DNA of 64,000 bases from Myotis daubentonii (lineage: Eukaryota > Chordata > Mammalia > Chiroptera > Vespertilionidae): positions 62,208,855-62,272,854 of the forward strand of contig NC_081851.1 in NCBI RefSeq assembly GCF_963259705.1. Reading direction: 5' to 3'. Made by a program: the position numbers and the translations under genes. Below, piece after piece: positions 11,081 through 22,167 of this stretch (position 1 is the first letter of the stretch; each line of letters begins with the position of its first letter). The notes under the pieces were generated by a model that saw nothing but the letters and a program-made list of their open reading frames with translations, was not told the DNA's origin and ran no database searches.

Positions 11081-12049
11081 AGGACACTTACGGCCAAAAT
11101 AATTATGACCCAGGGGATTCGCCCAGGTATCAAACTTTTATTATAATAAAGAGGGAATTAATGAAACAGAAACATTCACTACCGTAGGAGACTAGAGCTT
11201 GCCACTGTTCTTGGCAGGCACCATGTGTTTCCTGCCCTTTCCACAAGCAGCCATGGGAAGGGAAGCGACAGGGAGAGGGACAGGATGTCCTTCTTTGACA
11301 TGTCACTCATCAGCCTATATCTTTACATTTTTTTCATGGCCATCAGATCTGGTATCTCAGAAGTCCATCCCACAGAACACACAAAAAAACCTACAAATAA
11401 CTTGTGATGAAGACCAAATAAGTGCTTAATTCCATTTGCACTTGTTCTATACTTTTCCAAATGTGTTCCTTTCATTATGGTTGTGGCCTGCACGCACAGT
11501 GACATTTCAGGGGCTTGGAGGGGGGTAACATTTGCACAGAAACGGCTGCAGGAACACCGGCTCCTTTGGGAGGCTGGTGCTGTTGCCCGTTTGCAGGTGA
11601 ACCGTGGAGAAACGGGACCGGACAAGTGAAAAGGGAGCCAGCCGTGCCTGGGAACCTGAGACAGTTCCAGGGAGCAGAAAGGGACTTTGTTTTCTCCGCC
11701 AGCGGGCAGCGTAGCTTGAAGGCTCCGGGAGGTCGATGATACACTTGCCAACTTCCCTTTGAGGACAGGAAATGTCATTTATCTCAATAGCCCCAGCGAC
11801 AGATATAACTGGCAATCAAATAGTTGTTGAATTGAGTAAAAACTGCGCGGGAATAAGGTGGGAGAAAGGAGACCGACAGAACATAGCCTCGGATATCTGC
11901 AACTTTTAAAGATTTACTGCAAGATTAACCACAAAGGGCAAGCGACTTCAGCGGAGCACTTTTTCAATGAGGTGTCAACAAAGCAGCACAGGAGAGAGGG
12001 GCGATCGGAGCTCCTTTTAAGTGAAAACAGACCCCGCAACAGGCTTGAC
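11081..12049. other. STRN upstream flank, no gene seen
   Basis: Composition shifts from AT-rich to mixed as the CpG island approaches. Overlapping ORFs on both strands (11199-12109) lack recognisable domains, overlap each other and appear to follow base composition. Distal regulatory sequence is possible but not demonstrable. Confidence 0.4.
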
Positions 12050-12407
12050 CCCCTGAGTGAACACGGGAGGAGCGACAGCGAGGGGCAGATGGCAGGAGCG
12101 AGTGTCTAGGTCGGAGAAACACCCAAGTCGGAGCCGGACGGAGAGGGCTCAGTGCAGGAGCCGGGCCGGAGAAGCTCGCTTTGCGCTTGTTTCCTAACAG
12201 AACTACCAGGAAGCCCTAAGAGAAGTGCAGCTCGGGCGGGTAGACGGGCCTGAGAACTTCCGTGTGTGTGTGTGGGTGTGCAACAAGGAGCGCCGCCCGC
12301 GCACTTCCGCGTGGGAGGGAGCCCGGCGCGCCGCCCGGCTGCGCCCGCCCCGCCCTTCGGAAACCCGCACACCCAGCCGGAGATGTCCCACCGCCCCGGG
12401 CAGGAAA

Positions 12408-12418
12408 GGGGCGGGGCC
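12408..12418 (+). promoter_or_regulatory. GC box (Sp1/KLF-type)
   Basis: GGGGCGGGGCC in the proximal promoter, about 275 bp upstream of the ATG. Confidence 0.55.
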
Positions 12419-12478
12419 GCGCGCGCGCCGCAGCCCCACAGGCCGCCTCCGCCGGGCCCGCCGTCGCCACGCCCCCGG

Positions 12479-12497
12479 ACTACATTTCCCAGCATGC
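12479..12497 (+). promoter_or_regulatory. ZNF143/SBS-type promoter element
   Basis: ACTACATTTCCCAGCATGC is nearly identical to the long ZNF143 (Staf) binding consensus, with T where A is common in the ACTACAA portion. It lies about 196 bp upstream of the start codon inside the CpG island. Such sites usually lie close to the start site of housekeeping promoters. Confidence 0.75.
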
Positions 12498-12692
12498 CGC
12501 GCGCCGCCCGCGCGCCGTAGTTGACCCATTTCCCGGCCCGTCCCGGGCTCGGCCGGCCCCCGCGCCGAGGCGGCTGCTCCCTGCTGACTGGGGTGTGGGC
12601 GGGGAGCGGCGGAGGGAGGAGGAGGCGCTGCTGCCGCCGCCGTTGCCTCCGCTGCTGGGCGCTGGGCAGCTCCCCGGGCTTCTGCGGCTGCC

Positions 12693-12920
12693 ATGGACGA
12701 GCAGGCGGGTCCCGGCGTCTTCTTCAGCAACAACCACCCGGGCGCCGGCGGTGCCAAGGGTCTCGGGCCTCTGGCGGAGGCGGCCGGCGACGGGGCGGCT
12801 GCGGCGGGGGCGGCCCGAGCCCAGTACAGCCTCCCGGGGATCCTGCACTTCCTGCAGCACGAGTGGGCCCGCTTCGAGGTGGAGAGAGCCCAGTGGGAGG
12901 TGGAGCGGGCGGAGCTGCAG
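12693..12920 (+). CDS. STRN: STRN exon 1 (coding part), striatin N-terminus
   Basis: First 76 codons of striatin, the regulatory B''' subunit of PP2A and scaffold of the STRIPAK complex. The ATG opens MDEQAGPGVFFSNNHPGAGG, the recognised striatin start. After a Gly/Ala-rich leader comes YSLPGILHFLQHEWARFEVE: the caveolin-binding motif FLQHEWARF at residues 53-61 and the start of the coiled coil (to E74-L75-Q76). The exon ends in phase 0 at CAG|GTAAAG. From memory, the human Ala run after LAE is two residues longer, so the bat leader appears two residues shorter. STRN3 and STRN4 have different leaders, so this is STRN and not a paralogue. An unspliced extension to 13103 reads intron 1. Confidence 0.96.
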
Positions 12921-14104
12921 GTAAAGACCCTCCCGGCCTGGCCCTCTTCATCCCGCCTCTTCGCTCCCTCTCGCCCCGCCCCGGACCCTTCCCCCTCCCT
13001 CTCCGGCCCTCTCCGGTCCCCTCCCCTCGGCTCCCACCCTCCCACCCGGCACTGTCCCCTTCCCCCCCTTCACCTTTGCCTCTGGCTGACCCCACTTCCT
13101 TGACCCGGGTTCCCACTCCCGCCCTGATGCGTTGTTTATACCCTCCGCTCCTCTGCGTTTGCTCCTTCCTTCTCTGAACTCTGTCTCCTTTCCACGCTCC
13201 GGCCGTCGCTCGTTGCAGGGCTTCCCTTTCGTGCACTCATGGGGCCAGCAGTAGTTGGGAAGACGTCGGGCAAACCGTCCATCCTCTGTCCTAGGTCTAG
13301 AGACGTGCCCGCGGTAGGGGTGGGCGATAGGCTCCTGCGAGAGGAAGGTGAGCGGAGGAGACGACAGAAGTTGGACCTGTGCGGCCTGGGCTGTCGTCGG
13401 CGAGAAGCTGATGTTGGGGGAGAAAGTGTTACTAGGCGTGTGCCGCGCGCCCCTTACAGATGTACATGTGTCTTCTCCTCCTCCCACTCCCTCACCCCCT
13501 CCCGCGTTGCTTGGAGGTATTTCAGATTCATGGCGTGTGGAGGAAGGACCCGCTCGTAGCGGGGATCGCAGTCAGATGGTCGTTGAGAGATGGTTTCCTG
13601 TTCTCAGAATCTAAAACTTCCCGGAGGATTAATGTGACGTTCAGTGTTTTGTGGGATCGACTTTGCCTCTCAAAGGCACTGACTGAAAGGGGCTTTAAAG
13701 TTGGTGACATTTCCTGCATCATCTGCAAAATAGAGTCTATCCAGGGGGGAGCAGTGGTGGCCTCTGAGGAGGGTGACAGTGAGGCTGAGACTTCGCAGGC
13801 CATTCTGAGCCGGTAAGTGGCTCTTCTTGAAAACTTCCAAGCCAGACAACCAGTTTCACAAGGAACTTCAAGAGCCGTGCTTTCCTGGCTGATCCTGCCT
13901 GTGTATGAAATTGGAGTGTAGTTTTGGTTGGTTTGAGACACTCGAAGTTAAAATGCTACCCAGTGGGTCAGTCTTTTTTTGGTAACATGTATTTTCTTTG
14001 ATCCTTAAAGAAAAAAAAGGGAAAAGGAGAAGTCTGTTTAACAGGGTCTGTGCTGGGACAGGCTGCTTTGGTGTGGTGCAAGTGGAATGGAAAGAGCAAG
14101 CAGT

Positions 14105-14470
14105 AGACGGTCACAGCAGGGGCTGGGCTTGCTGCTAGCTCTGTGACCTTTAGGAAATCCTTTAACCTCTCTGAACTTCAGTTTCATCACTTATTTATTC
14201 AGCGCCTTTATTGAGTGCCAGCGGTGTGCCTCTCGGTCCTGGGATTGACAAAACCGACGCAGCCTCTATCTACCCTCATAGAGCTTACGTTTTAGGTGGG
14301 AGGCAGTGAGTCAGTGCATCTCTATAATATACTGACCCATAGAAGCAACTGCTGGAGAAGAATAACTCAGGAGACAGGAATAGAATGTGATAGGGGCAGC
14401 TATTTTAGATGGAGTGGTAAGGGAAGGCCTCGGAGGGGTTGGATGAAGTGAGGAAGTGACCCATGGTTTC
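14105..14470 (+). mobile_element. MIR then L2-like ancient repeat
   Basis: 14105-14185 has the MIR-like TCTGTGACCTTTAGG and CCTCTCTGAACTTCAGTTTC. 14190-14470 has an L2-like TTTATTGAGTGCCAGCGGTG, CTCATAGAGCTTACGTTTTA and GGGAAGGCCTCGGAGGGG. Both are old and diverged. Confidence 0.5.
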
Positions 14471-15774
14471 TCAGATTCCTTCTGAGCCTCTATGTTTATA
14501 TTCTTTGGTGGCCTTTTCATTCTGACTGTTATGTTGCTTTAGTGTCTGGTCTTTTGATATTTTTAATGTTTCTTATAATGCGTCTGACCATGTCTGTATA
14601 GTAAACAGCAGACTTAGATGCTCCACTCAAATTTACTGGTAATTCACCTTGATTTACAATGAATTCCATAAATGAGCTTGTGGATTTCAGACTTCAAGGA
14701 AGTGTTAAAGGCAGGCTTTAACTTCCATGTTGTACTGTTGTGGAGGATGATTTTTATATGTAACCACTTAAGTTTTAATATCTTTTCTAGTTTAGGGAAT
14801 GTAAGATAAGTCACACAAATTGGGTAAAAAACAAGAAAACAATTCTTACTACTTGGGGAACTTTGGGAATTTTCAACCCACTTCACCCCCTGTGTCTTCC
14901 CTCACCTCACTGTGTTTAAACTTTTTAATTTTACCTGTAACTGTAGCCACCCTTCAGTTTTATATGCACACACAACTTCCTGGGTTATTAATGGGAAATG
15001 TTAAACTTAAGGTAGGTTTCCCATTGGTGCTCATTATATTAAGGACTCTGCATTTTTACAGTACCTTTTGGTTTGTTCTCAAATTAAATTAAGAATCCAC
15101 AGAGAAACTTAAAAAAAGTCATATTTTCCAAACAGAGCAAGTATTATGTATTTTGGGGGGGATAGAGTTTGCAGGAACCTGTGGTCTTTGGCCCCTTTAT
15201 TAGTATTATTGAAAATCATTTATTTTTATTATTAACAGTATTACAGATGTTCCCCATCCCCTCCGTTTGCCAAATGATTTCCCCATCCCCACCATTTGCC
15301 AAATCATTAAATTTGAGCATATTCCTTCATTTTTCTATTGCCATTGGAAATTTTCCTAGAAAAAAAATAGGAAGTAAGAACTGAGTGATGATGAAATTTG
15401 GATTACTTGATGTCTTCCTTTTAATTTTTAAACCTTTTCTCAAGTTCTTAACACCAAAGTCAACAAAAATACCTTTAAGATGAACTCTAATGTGTCTCTT
15501 CAGGAACCTGTTAGTCCTGCTCTTTCAAATTGCCAGGGCAGAATTGTGAAAGGCAATCCAAGCCCCCACCTATCTACCTGGCCTGCCGTCATCACTTCCT
15601 CCCTCCTTCAGATCTTGAGAGTAAGGGACTAACCACATTGTACCAAAAACGTATTGTCATTTTGTTCCCCCTTGCCCATTTTAGTTAATAGATGATTCTC
15701 TTTTACTTTTGGTAATTACTGACTTGTGGGAAAACAAACGTAAATAAAAAAAATAAAAGTTATTGCCTTAGTTG
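14471..15774. other. Intron 1, mostly single-copy-like
   Basis: AT-rich with no assignable gene. About 15230-15305 is a small block with two copies of CCCCATCCCC and TTTGCCAAAT, resembling the C-rich blocks at 4925 and 54290. Confidence 0.35.
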
Positions 15775-16655
15775 TGTGTGTGTAGTTGGGGAGGCTGTGC
15801 TGTTTACTTGGAAATGCTAGAACTGAGAAAAAGGTCAAGCTTTCATTAGTTATATGGTTGCTGGTACTAGAGTGTTTATGAATTTAAATTTTGGCATTGA
15901 TGATTCATATTTTCATTCAATAGATGTTTTTCAAGTGCCTACTTCCTGCCAGGTCCTGTTCTAGGCACTGAGAAACAACAATGATGAAAACAGATCCTAC
16001 CCACATGAAACTTAAATTGTGCGGGAAGCATAAGACTGTATTAAATAAATGCCTCCTGAAAACATTAGATGATAATAAGAGCTGTGATAAAGTGTGTAAG
16101 TGGGATATGGAGTGCTTGGGAGGATGGAATGGGGAAGAAAGGCTTTACTGATAAGGTGCCTTTTGAACAGAGACCTGAAAAGTTGAAATCTAAGGAGAGT
16201 ATTCCAGACAGAGGGAACAGAAGAGGGAAGGAACACGCTTGGAATGTTTGAGGAATAATGAGGCAGGTGTGGGTGGAGTACCGGAGGAGACTAGAAGAAA
16301 TGACGTCAGAAGTATTGAGTCTTGCCCAGGGTAAGGACTTCAGATTTTACCTCAACAAGGTGGGGGACTATTGAAATGTTTTGAACAAAAGAGTGACAGC
16401 ATCTTTAAACAGAACCCTTTGCCAAGGATTCAGAGTAGACTTGGAGGGGAGATGAGGATAGAAGAATCAGAGTCTAGTTAGGAGGCTCTTTGAATAATCC
16501 AGGCTAGAGATGAACTAGAGTGGCAGTAATGAGATCTGGGATTATATAATATGAAACATGTTCAAAATATAATGGATTTTGAATGCATTTTTGAAGGTAG
16601 AATCAGCAAGATGTGATAGAGGACAGGATGTGAGATTTGAGACAAAGGGGAGTGG
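15775..16655 (+). mobile_element. Ancient L2-like repeat, duplicated at 37565-38005
   Basis: Contains AAGTGCCTACTTCCTGCCAG, GTTCTAGGCACTGAG, AATAATCCAGGCTAGAG and a TTTTGAAGGTAGAATCAGC segment, typical of long mammalian-wide repeats. About 15775-16215 aligns, with indels and substitutions, to 37565-38005. ORFs across it are shadows. Confidence 0.5.
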
Positions 16656-16848
16656 AAGATGGGGAGAAAGGCAGAGAAAAATATTGATGTGAGAGAAACA
16701 CATCAATTGGTTGCCTGCACACTCCCGACCAGGGCCTGGGTTGGGGAGGAGCCTACAACAGACATATTGCCCTTGATCTGAATGGAACCTGGGACCCTTT
16801 GGTCCCCAGGCCAACTCTCTATCCAATGAGCCAAACCGGCTAGGGCTA
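16656..16848 (-). mobile_element. Ves-related SINE, old, degraded
   Basis: The minus-strand head AGCCCTAGCCGGTTTGGCTC ends at 16848. The body is diverged and the tail is not clear. It is inserted in L2-like sequence. Confidence 0.75.
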
Positions 16849-17378
16849 CCTTGTGAGAATTAAATGAGATATTTTAAGATATCTAGCAGAGGCCTGGTAC
16901 ATAACACAAAGTAAGTGCCGAATAAATAAGTAGTATCAAGTGCATGATGTTAAAATTGTGTATCTCCTTGTTCCCACAGAAAAGCACAATCTTCAGTTAT
17001 GAACTCTTCCAAAGCGAGAGCATATAAGTGCCATTCTGGAACCATGCAGTTTCATATTCTGGGTCTGATAGTGGCACTAAGGGACATTCAAATAGGAATC
17101 AGCCTCAAAATTTTGATAATAGGACTCCTTTCTCAGGCCAGGTCTGCTGGCTCATCCTTTTAAACCCCTCCACCCCCAAACATTGATAATATACTATGTG
17201 TCTTCTGTTTTGAATTTTCTGTAAACATTTCAGAATGTGTCTATCTTAACCACGCATGACTTCTTAGGTAACAAATTGTATATATTTACTAACCACTTTA
17301 TAAAACTAATTTTTTGTTTTATTTGGACCTTTAAACTTGGAACTGGTGAGCCCCATTGTGGTATGGTGAAATTTTGTA
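16849..17378. other. Intron 1, unassigned
   Basis: About 16860-16930 (TTAAATGAGATATTTTAAGA, CTGGTACATAACACAAAGTA) is a MIR-like remnant. The rest is single-copy-like. About 17331-17378 is the flank copied into the Ves at 18079-18416. Confidence 0.4.
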
Positions 17379-17391
17379 AACAGGTTTATTT

Positions 17392-17617
17392 ACTTATTTA
17401 TTTTTCATATATCTTATTGATTTTTTACAGAGAGGAAGGTAGAGGGATAGGGAGTTAGAAACATCGATGAGAGAGAAACATTGATCAGCTGCCTCCTGCA
17501 CACTCCCCACTGGGGATGTGCCCTGCAACCAAGGTACATGCCCTTGACTGGAATCGAACCTGGGACCCTTCAGTCTGCAGGCCAACGCTCTATCTACTGA
17601 GCCAAACCCGTTAGGGC
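17392..17617 (-). mobile_element. Ves SINE (probable donor in a template switch)
   Basis: Full length with target duplication AACAGGTTTATTT at 17379-17391 and 17618-17630. Its tail-side flank (about 17331-17391) recurs within the Ves at 18079-18416. Confidence 0.95.
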
Positions 17618-17630
17618 AACAGGTTTATTT

Positions 17631-18078
17631 TTTGATTCTAGTCATTCTTGATAATTTTTAATTATATTTTAGAAATAATAATTATATTTTAGAAAGGTTT
17701 ATAGAGGTTTCACTCTTAAAAACATATCCTAATATATGTTACTTTAGTGTTTCTCAACTTTAGCTGTAATCTTAGAATAATTTGGGTAAACTTTTAAATA
17801 TATTAATTCCCTGAGCTCTGCAGCAGGCTACTTAAATCAGAAATGTAGCAGTTATGGCCCCTGGCATTAGTATTAGGTGAGACATATACACCTCCCTCAG
17901 ACTGAGAGATAAAAAAGATATTAATCTTTGAGCTGGAATGAACTTTGGAATTAATCAGCTACATCCTTTTTTTACAAGTAAAGTGAGGCCCAAAGAGAGA
18001 TTAAATGACCAAGAATGAAAACAGATTTTGTCGAAGCTCTGTCACTTAAATCTCCATATACCTTTGCACTTTTTAAAA
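17631..18078. other. Intron 1, unassigned
   Basis: AT-rich, with no gene or clear repeat. About 17940-18010 (AAGTAAAGTGAGGCCCAAAG) may be a MIR remnant. Confidence 0.35.
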
Positions 18079-18416
18079 AAATATATATTTTATTGATTTT
18101 TTACAAAGAGGAAGGGAGAGAGATAGAGAGTCAGAAACTTGGAACTGGTAAGCCCCATTGCGGTATGGTGAAATTTTGTAAACAGGTTTGTTTGTTTATT
18201 TATTTTTCATGTATTTTATTGATTTTTTACAGAGAGGAAGGTAGAGGGATAGAGAGTTAGAAACATCGATGAGAGAGAAACATCGATCAGCTGCCTCCTG
18301 CACATTTCCCACTGGGGATGTGCCCGCAACCCAGGTACATGCCCTTGACCAGAATCAAACCTGGGACCTTTCAGTCCGCAGGCCGATGCTCTATCCACTG
18401 AGCCAAACCAGTTTCG
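18079..18416 (-). mobile_element. Chimeric Ves SINE with inserted flank
   Basis: One target duplication, CCTTTGCACTTTTTAAAAAA (5' copy about 18060-18079, 3' copy about 18417-18437), encloses three parts. First is a Ves tail segment (18079-18135). Next, 18136-18210 is the single-copy-like flank otherwise found at 17335-17403. Last is a second nearly complete Ves (18211-18416). The junction falls at a shared AAAC. Two tails and one head within a single duplication point to a template switch or gene conversion rather than two insertions. Confidence 0.85.
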
Positions 18417-18518
18417 GCCCTTTGCACTTTTTAAAAAAAACTTTTCAAGTACATTATCTTGCTCTATTCTTACAACCTGCTGAGATGACCAGTCACTAAA
18501 GCTTTTTTAATCACTTTT

Positions 18519-18575
18519 ATTGATTGATTGACTTCAGAGAGAGGAAGTTGGGGGGAGAGAACAAGGGAGGGGGGG

Positions 18576-18639
<64 letters not shown>

Positions 18640-18829
18640 AAGAAAGAAAGAGAGAGAGAGGCCTAAGTCGATGTGAGAGAAAAACAATGATCAGCTGCCT
18701 CCTGCCTGCGCCCAGACCTGGCATTGAACCTGCAACCTGGGTATGTGCCCTGACCTGACCGAGAATCTAACCCACCACCTTTTGGTGTAATGGACAATGT
18801 TCCAGCCAACTGAGCCACACCGGCAGGGC
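18519..18829 (-). mobile_element. Ves-related SINE with GA expansion
   Basis: Short target duplication TCACTTTT at 18511-18518 and 18830-18837. The polypyrimidine part of the SINE has expanded into a GA microsatellite (about 18577-18660) preceded by a G run. The head AGCCCTGCCGGTGTGGCTC ends at 18829. Confidence 0.85.
18577..18660. repeat. (GA)n microsatellite
   Basis: About 35 GA units with a short AAAG interruption, inside the Ves above. The ORFs with long Arg-Glu or Leu-Ser runs here are artefacts of it. Confidence 0.95.
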
Positions 18830-18837
18830 TCACTTTT

Positions 18838-19313
18838 CTTTTTATTTAAAGCAGTAGGCATGGAGATTTTGCAGTGTTCTACTGTTTTCTAGCTTATTTT
18901 ATTAGCTACATTTAAGATTTTCTTTTGACTTTGGTGTTCCTGTAGTTTCTATGATGTGTAAGGGTTTAGATTTCTTTTTTTCTTTTTTCTTTTTTTTTTT
19001 AATTTGGGACTATGTTAGGCTCCTTGAATCTGTGGATTAGCATCTCATTAGTTCTGTAAAATAATCACTCATTATCTTTTTGAATTTCTCTTCTATCTTG
19101 TTCTCTTTTCTTTTGGATCTCTGATTATATGTACCTTAGGCATTCCTTATCTGTGCTGTATTTTGCATTTTTAAAAATTTCTACATTCTTTATTCTGGGT
19201 AATTCTGATTTATTTTCTAGTCCATTAATTTTCTCTTCAGTTGGATCTAATCTTTTAAAGCTATCCTGTGATTTTGATTATTGTTGAAGTTCAGTTTGGT
19301 TCCTTTTAAAATC
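18838..19313 (-). other. Intron 1, L1-like antisense stretch
   Basis: T-rich sequence with TTCTTTTGGATCTCTGATTA and TGTACCTTAGGC resembles antisense old L1. No ORF. The assignment is uncertain. Confidence 0.35.
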
Positions 19314-19329
19314 TACTCTATCTTTTCTT

Positions 19330-19544
19330 TTTTAATATATTTTATTGATTTTTCACAGAGAGGAAGGGAGAGAGATAGAAAGTTAGAAACATCGATGAGA
19401 GAGAAACATCGATCAGCTGCCTCCTGCACATCCCCCACCGGGGATGTGCCCGCAACCCAGGCACATGCCCTTGACCAGAATCGAACCTGGGACCCTTCAG
19501 TCCGCAGGCCTACGCTCTATCCACTGAGCCAAACCGGTTTCGGC
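19330..19544 (-). mobile_element. Ves SINE
   Basis: Full length with a 16-bp target duplication TACTCTATCTTTTCTT at 19314-19329 and 19545-19560. Confidence 0.95.
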
Positions 19545-19560
19545 TACTCTATCTTTTCTT

Positions 19561-20870
19561 AATAGTTTCCTATTCCCTGTAAATATTTTCAGAGTTGTCT
19601 TTTATTTTTTAAACCTAGTAAGTATAGTTATTTTATAGTTGATGTCTCTGTTCTTATATGTGAGGTCTTGGAGGTCCCTTTCTGTGGCCTATTGTTTTTT
19701 TCTGATTCTTTCTTTGATGACTTTTTTTTTTTTTTTTTGGTCTGCATAGTTATTATGTGCTGCTCACTATCCTTGAAAAAGTGTAGGCTTAATTTGAGGT
19801 CTCAAAGAAAGATAGCTTCTTCAGCTAGCTTACTTCAGAAAGTTTTTGCATTTGCTTCTGGTAGGTATCTGGACTGAAGCACTTTAAAGCAAATTTATTG
19901 CTTGAAGTTTTGGACCACCCAGGTGATGAATATTTTGGTTGTGATTACATATGAGGGCCAATTGTCTGTTTCCCTTTTGCTTTGAGGGTATAAGCCCTCT
20001 AGGGGTCTTAGAAAAATGTTGGGTATATCTCCTATTATGGTCTTGGTCTTTGATTTTTGCCTTTTGGGTTCTACAAGGCTGTTCAAACTAAAGTTCAAAT
20101 TTGTTCTGATTGGCCAGCACCCAAAGGATAACAGTGGCTTTTGTTCCCTTACCTGACTGGGTTCCCAATTTCTTTTTAGTTTTAACCAAATAATTCCTTA
20201 CTGTCTCATTAGCTTTTCTTTTTAAGATGATTGTAAAAATATTTTATCCAGATTTTTTATCTGTTTTTAGTAGGGGAGTTATTTCAAGGCACCATTACTG
20301 GAAACAGATTTGTCTTATCTTACTTTCAAAAACTGACATATATGAATGGCCCTAGTAATTACCTGGGGAGAAATATTGCTAGTAGAAATTCTTTATCAAG
20401 GGATATACTTATTTAGCCGTAAACATTATGTAGTACCTAAGTCGACTTCTCTTTGAATTTCAATGGTAGAGGCAGACCTACAAGTTTTCTTCAAAAACTT
20501 GGTAATTTAAGAGGAATTTAAAACAATCATAAACCCCTTTACTAATCAGTCTTTGTTTGATTAGAAATGTGTTTAAAAGTCCAAATAATCTGGATTGGTT
20601 TCCCTTTTTCAGCCTACTATCTGCTTGATGTCGGTTATACTTTCTGATTTATGAATGTTACTACTGTTATTCTGGTTTCAATTCTAGGCCATTAGAAAGA
20701 GAATTGCCTCTGGGATATTTGGAATTTCTTGCTTCGGTGGCCATTTGGACAAAACAGCCTATTGATATAATTTGCCTGTGGAAAGTGTGGGTGTTCTCTA
20801 TGTCCCCTACTTGTTACTGGTGAAAGTGAGCTTCTTGGGCTGCCCTGGAAATAAGAATTTCCTGAGGCCC
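19561..20870. other. Intron 1, unassigned, possibly ERV- or L1-derived
   Basis: Low-complexity T runs (about 19722-19738), then mixed sequence with no intact ORF. The minus-strand ORF at 20692-20874 has no domain I recognise. Its position next to the LTR-like stretch leaves open that it is decayed retroviral internal sequence. Confidence 0.3.
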
Positions 20871-20874
20871 CCAT

Positions 20875-21490
20875 GGGAGGATGAGGTATAGTGGAAAGCT
20901 TTATTGATGATGAAAGATTAAGGGGTTTACTTCCAAGGTCCCATCTCCCTCAGTCCTGCCATGGAAAAAGTACTATTTCATTGTCAACAGAGCTAGAGTT
21001 AAAGCCACTGCCCAGAGTCTTTGCTCCATATTAAAGACCAGTCCAGCATCTGGCTCGGTTGTGTTTCCAGCTACAGTTCATTGCATGTGGGGTCCTCATG
21101 GCCCAGGGTCACATGGCAGGCTAGCGCAGGTCATGGAACAAGCCAGTGCAAGGAAGCAGGAGTGAAGCAAGAGGAACAAGAGAGAGAAAGTTTCTTTGTT
21201 TGGGGATTTTTAACTAGGAGTATAACCAATGAATCCTTCAGGATTTCATGTGCTTGCAATGGTTCCACCCCCTTAGCCAATCCATGGTTCCCCAGGCTAG
21301 CCTGACAGGCAAGCACCTTCCCTACTCACCCTGACTTCACTACACATGCACCCATTTTCCCCTTTGTTGGACCCTTTCCCCCAGCGATTTGCAGGGGATG
21401 GACTGTGGTTTCCTGGGGAGTGTTAAGTTACAGCTTCTTGGTGAAGCTGCCCAGATGAGCATGGTTATAATGTCTGGCCTTCCCTTTGCA
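20875..21490 (-). mobile_element. Candidate retroviral LTR remnant
   Basis: On the minus strand there is AATAAAGCTTTCCACTATAC (around 20890-20910), a promoter-to-poly(A)-like order, and GC content unlike the flanks. No TG...CA ends or target duplication were identified, and no coding region is intact. Ordinary single-copy sequence remains possible. Confidence 0.3.
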
Positions 21491-22116
21491 CCTTTTCTGT
21501 TATGATGATAGCAGTAGAGTCGTACAGCTTCATCACTTTTGATTTAAAATTTTTCTAGGATTTATTTTTACTTGTAAATTGTGGAAGATAATACACCCAC
21601 TAAGCAGAGTAGTTGTAAGGTTTTAAAAAGATAAAATAATGTAAAGTTTATTTCCCATAATAGGTGTCCAGCAAGTTGTTTGCTCTTGTTGGTCGAAATT
21701 CCTATGGACAGAATTCATTTGATTGTATTATTTATTTAAATCAAATTTTAGAAGAATTGGTTTCAGTGGTCCGTTTCATGTAGTGGCTATTTAGATTCTC
21801 TTTGCCCTATTAGTAGTGGTTTAAGGACAATAAACTGACTGTATTGGGAGTCAGGGGCAGGCCAGAGGTGGTAATAGTTTGTAAGCATTGAAGCCTACAA
21901 GTAGTAATAGAGGAAAATTTGGAGTTTGGGAGAGAATCCTGAGGCAAGAGAGAGAAGTTGGGGAAGGGTTAGAAGAAAAGGAGACAGAGGAGCAGAGAGG
22001 TGGGAGAAGCAGAGACAGGGAGAAACTGCACTGCACATGTTAACATTCTTAATTTCCAAAGGATGTATATTATGTGTAGTCTTCATTCTAGCACTTGTAG
22101 GACTGATCGGGATAGC

Positions 22117-22119
<3 letters not shown>
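21491..22119. other. Intron 1, unassigned
   Basis: A purine-rich stretch at 21930-22020 yields overlapping ORFs without domains. Otherwise AT-rich single-copy-like DNA. Confidence 0.35.

Positions 22120-22167
<48 letters not shown>

Larger units (their letters stand above)
12050..13450. promoter_or_regulatory. CpG island promoter of STRN
   Basis: Very GC- and CpG-rich, in contrast to the AT-rich surroundings. It spans the 5' UTR, exon 1 and the start of intron 1. No TATA box stands out. Visible elements are a GC box at 12408-12418, CpG-dense GCGCGCGCC at about 12419-12428 (NRF1-like) and a ZNF143-type site at 12479-12497. This is the pattern of a broadly expressed TATA-less promoter, with initiation probably about 12500-12650. 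It also produces many long spurious ORFs on both strands. Confidence 0.85.

Noticed and set aside
11323..11815. Overlapping ORFs upstream of STRN, up to 151 codons on the minus strand
   Set aside because: There is no recognisable domain, several frames are open at once, and no splice or poly(A) context supports a gene.
12203..13045. 280-codon minus-strand ORF over STRN exon 1, and several overlapping ORFs nearby
   Set aside because: It is low-complexity Arg/Ala/Gly/Pro in a CpG island, complementary to the true coding exon. GC-rich DNA has few stops in all frames.
13239..13941. Open frames of 88-137 codons early in intron 1, as a possible alternative first exon
   Set aside because: They follow the CpG-island composition. 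No conserved striatin or other peptide was recognised, and opposing strands are equally open.
18528..18758. Arg/Glu-repeat and Leu/Ser-repeat ORFs
   Set aside because: They are direct translations of a (GA)n microsatellite.
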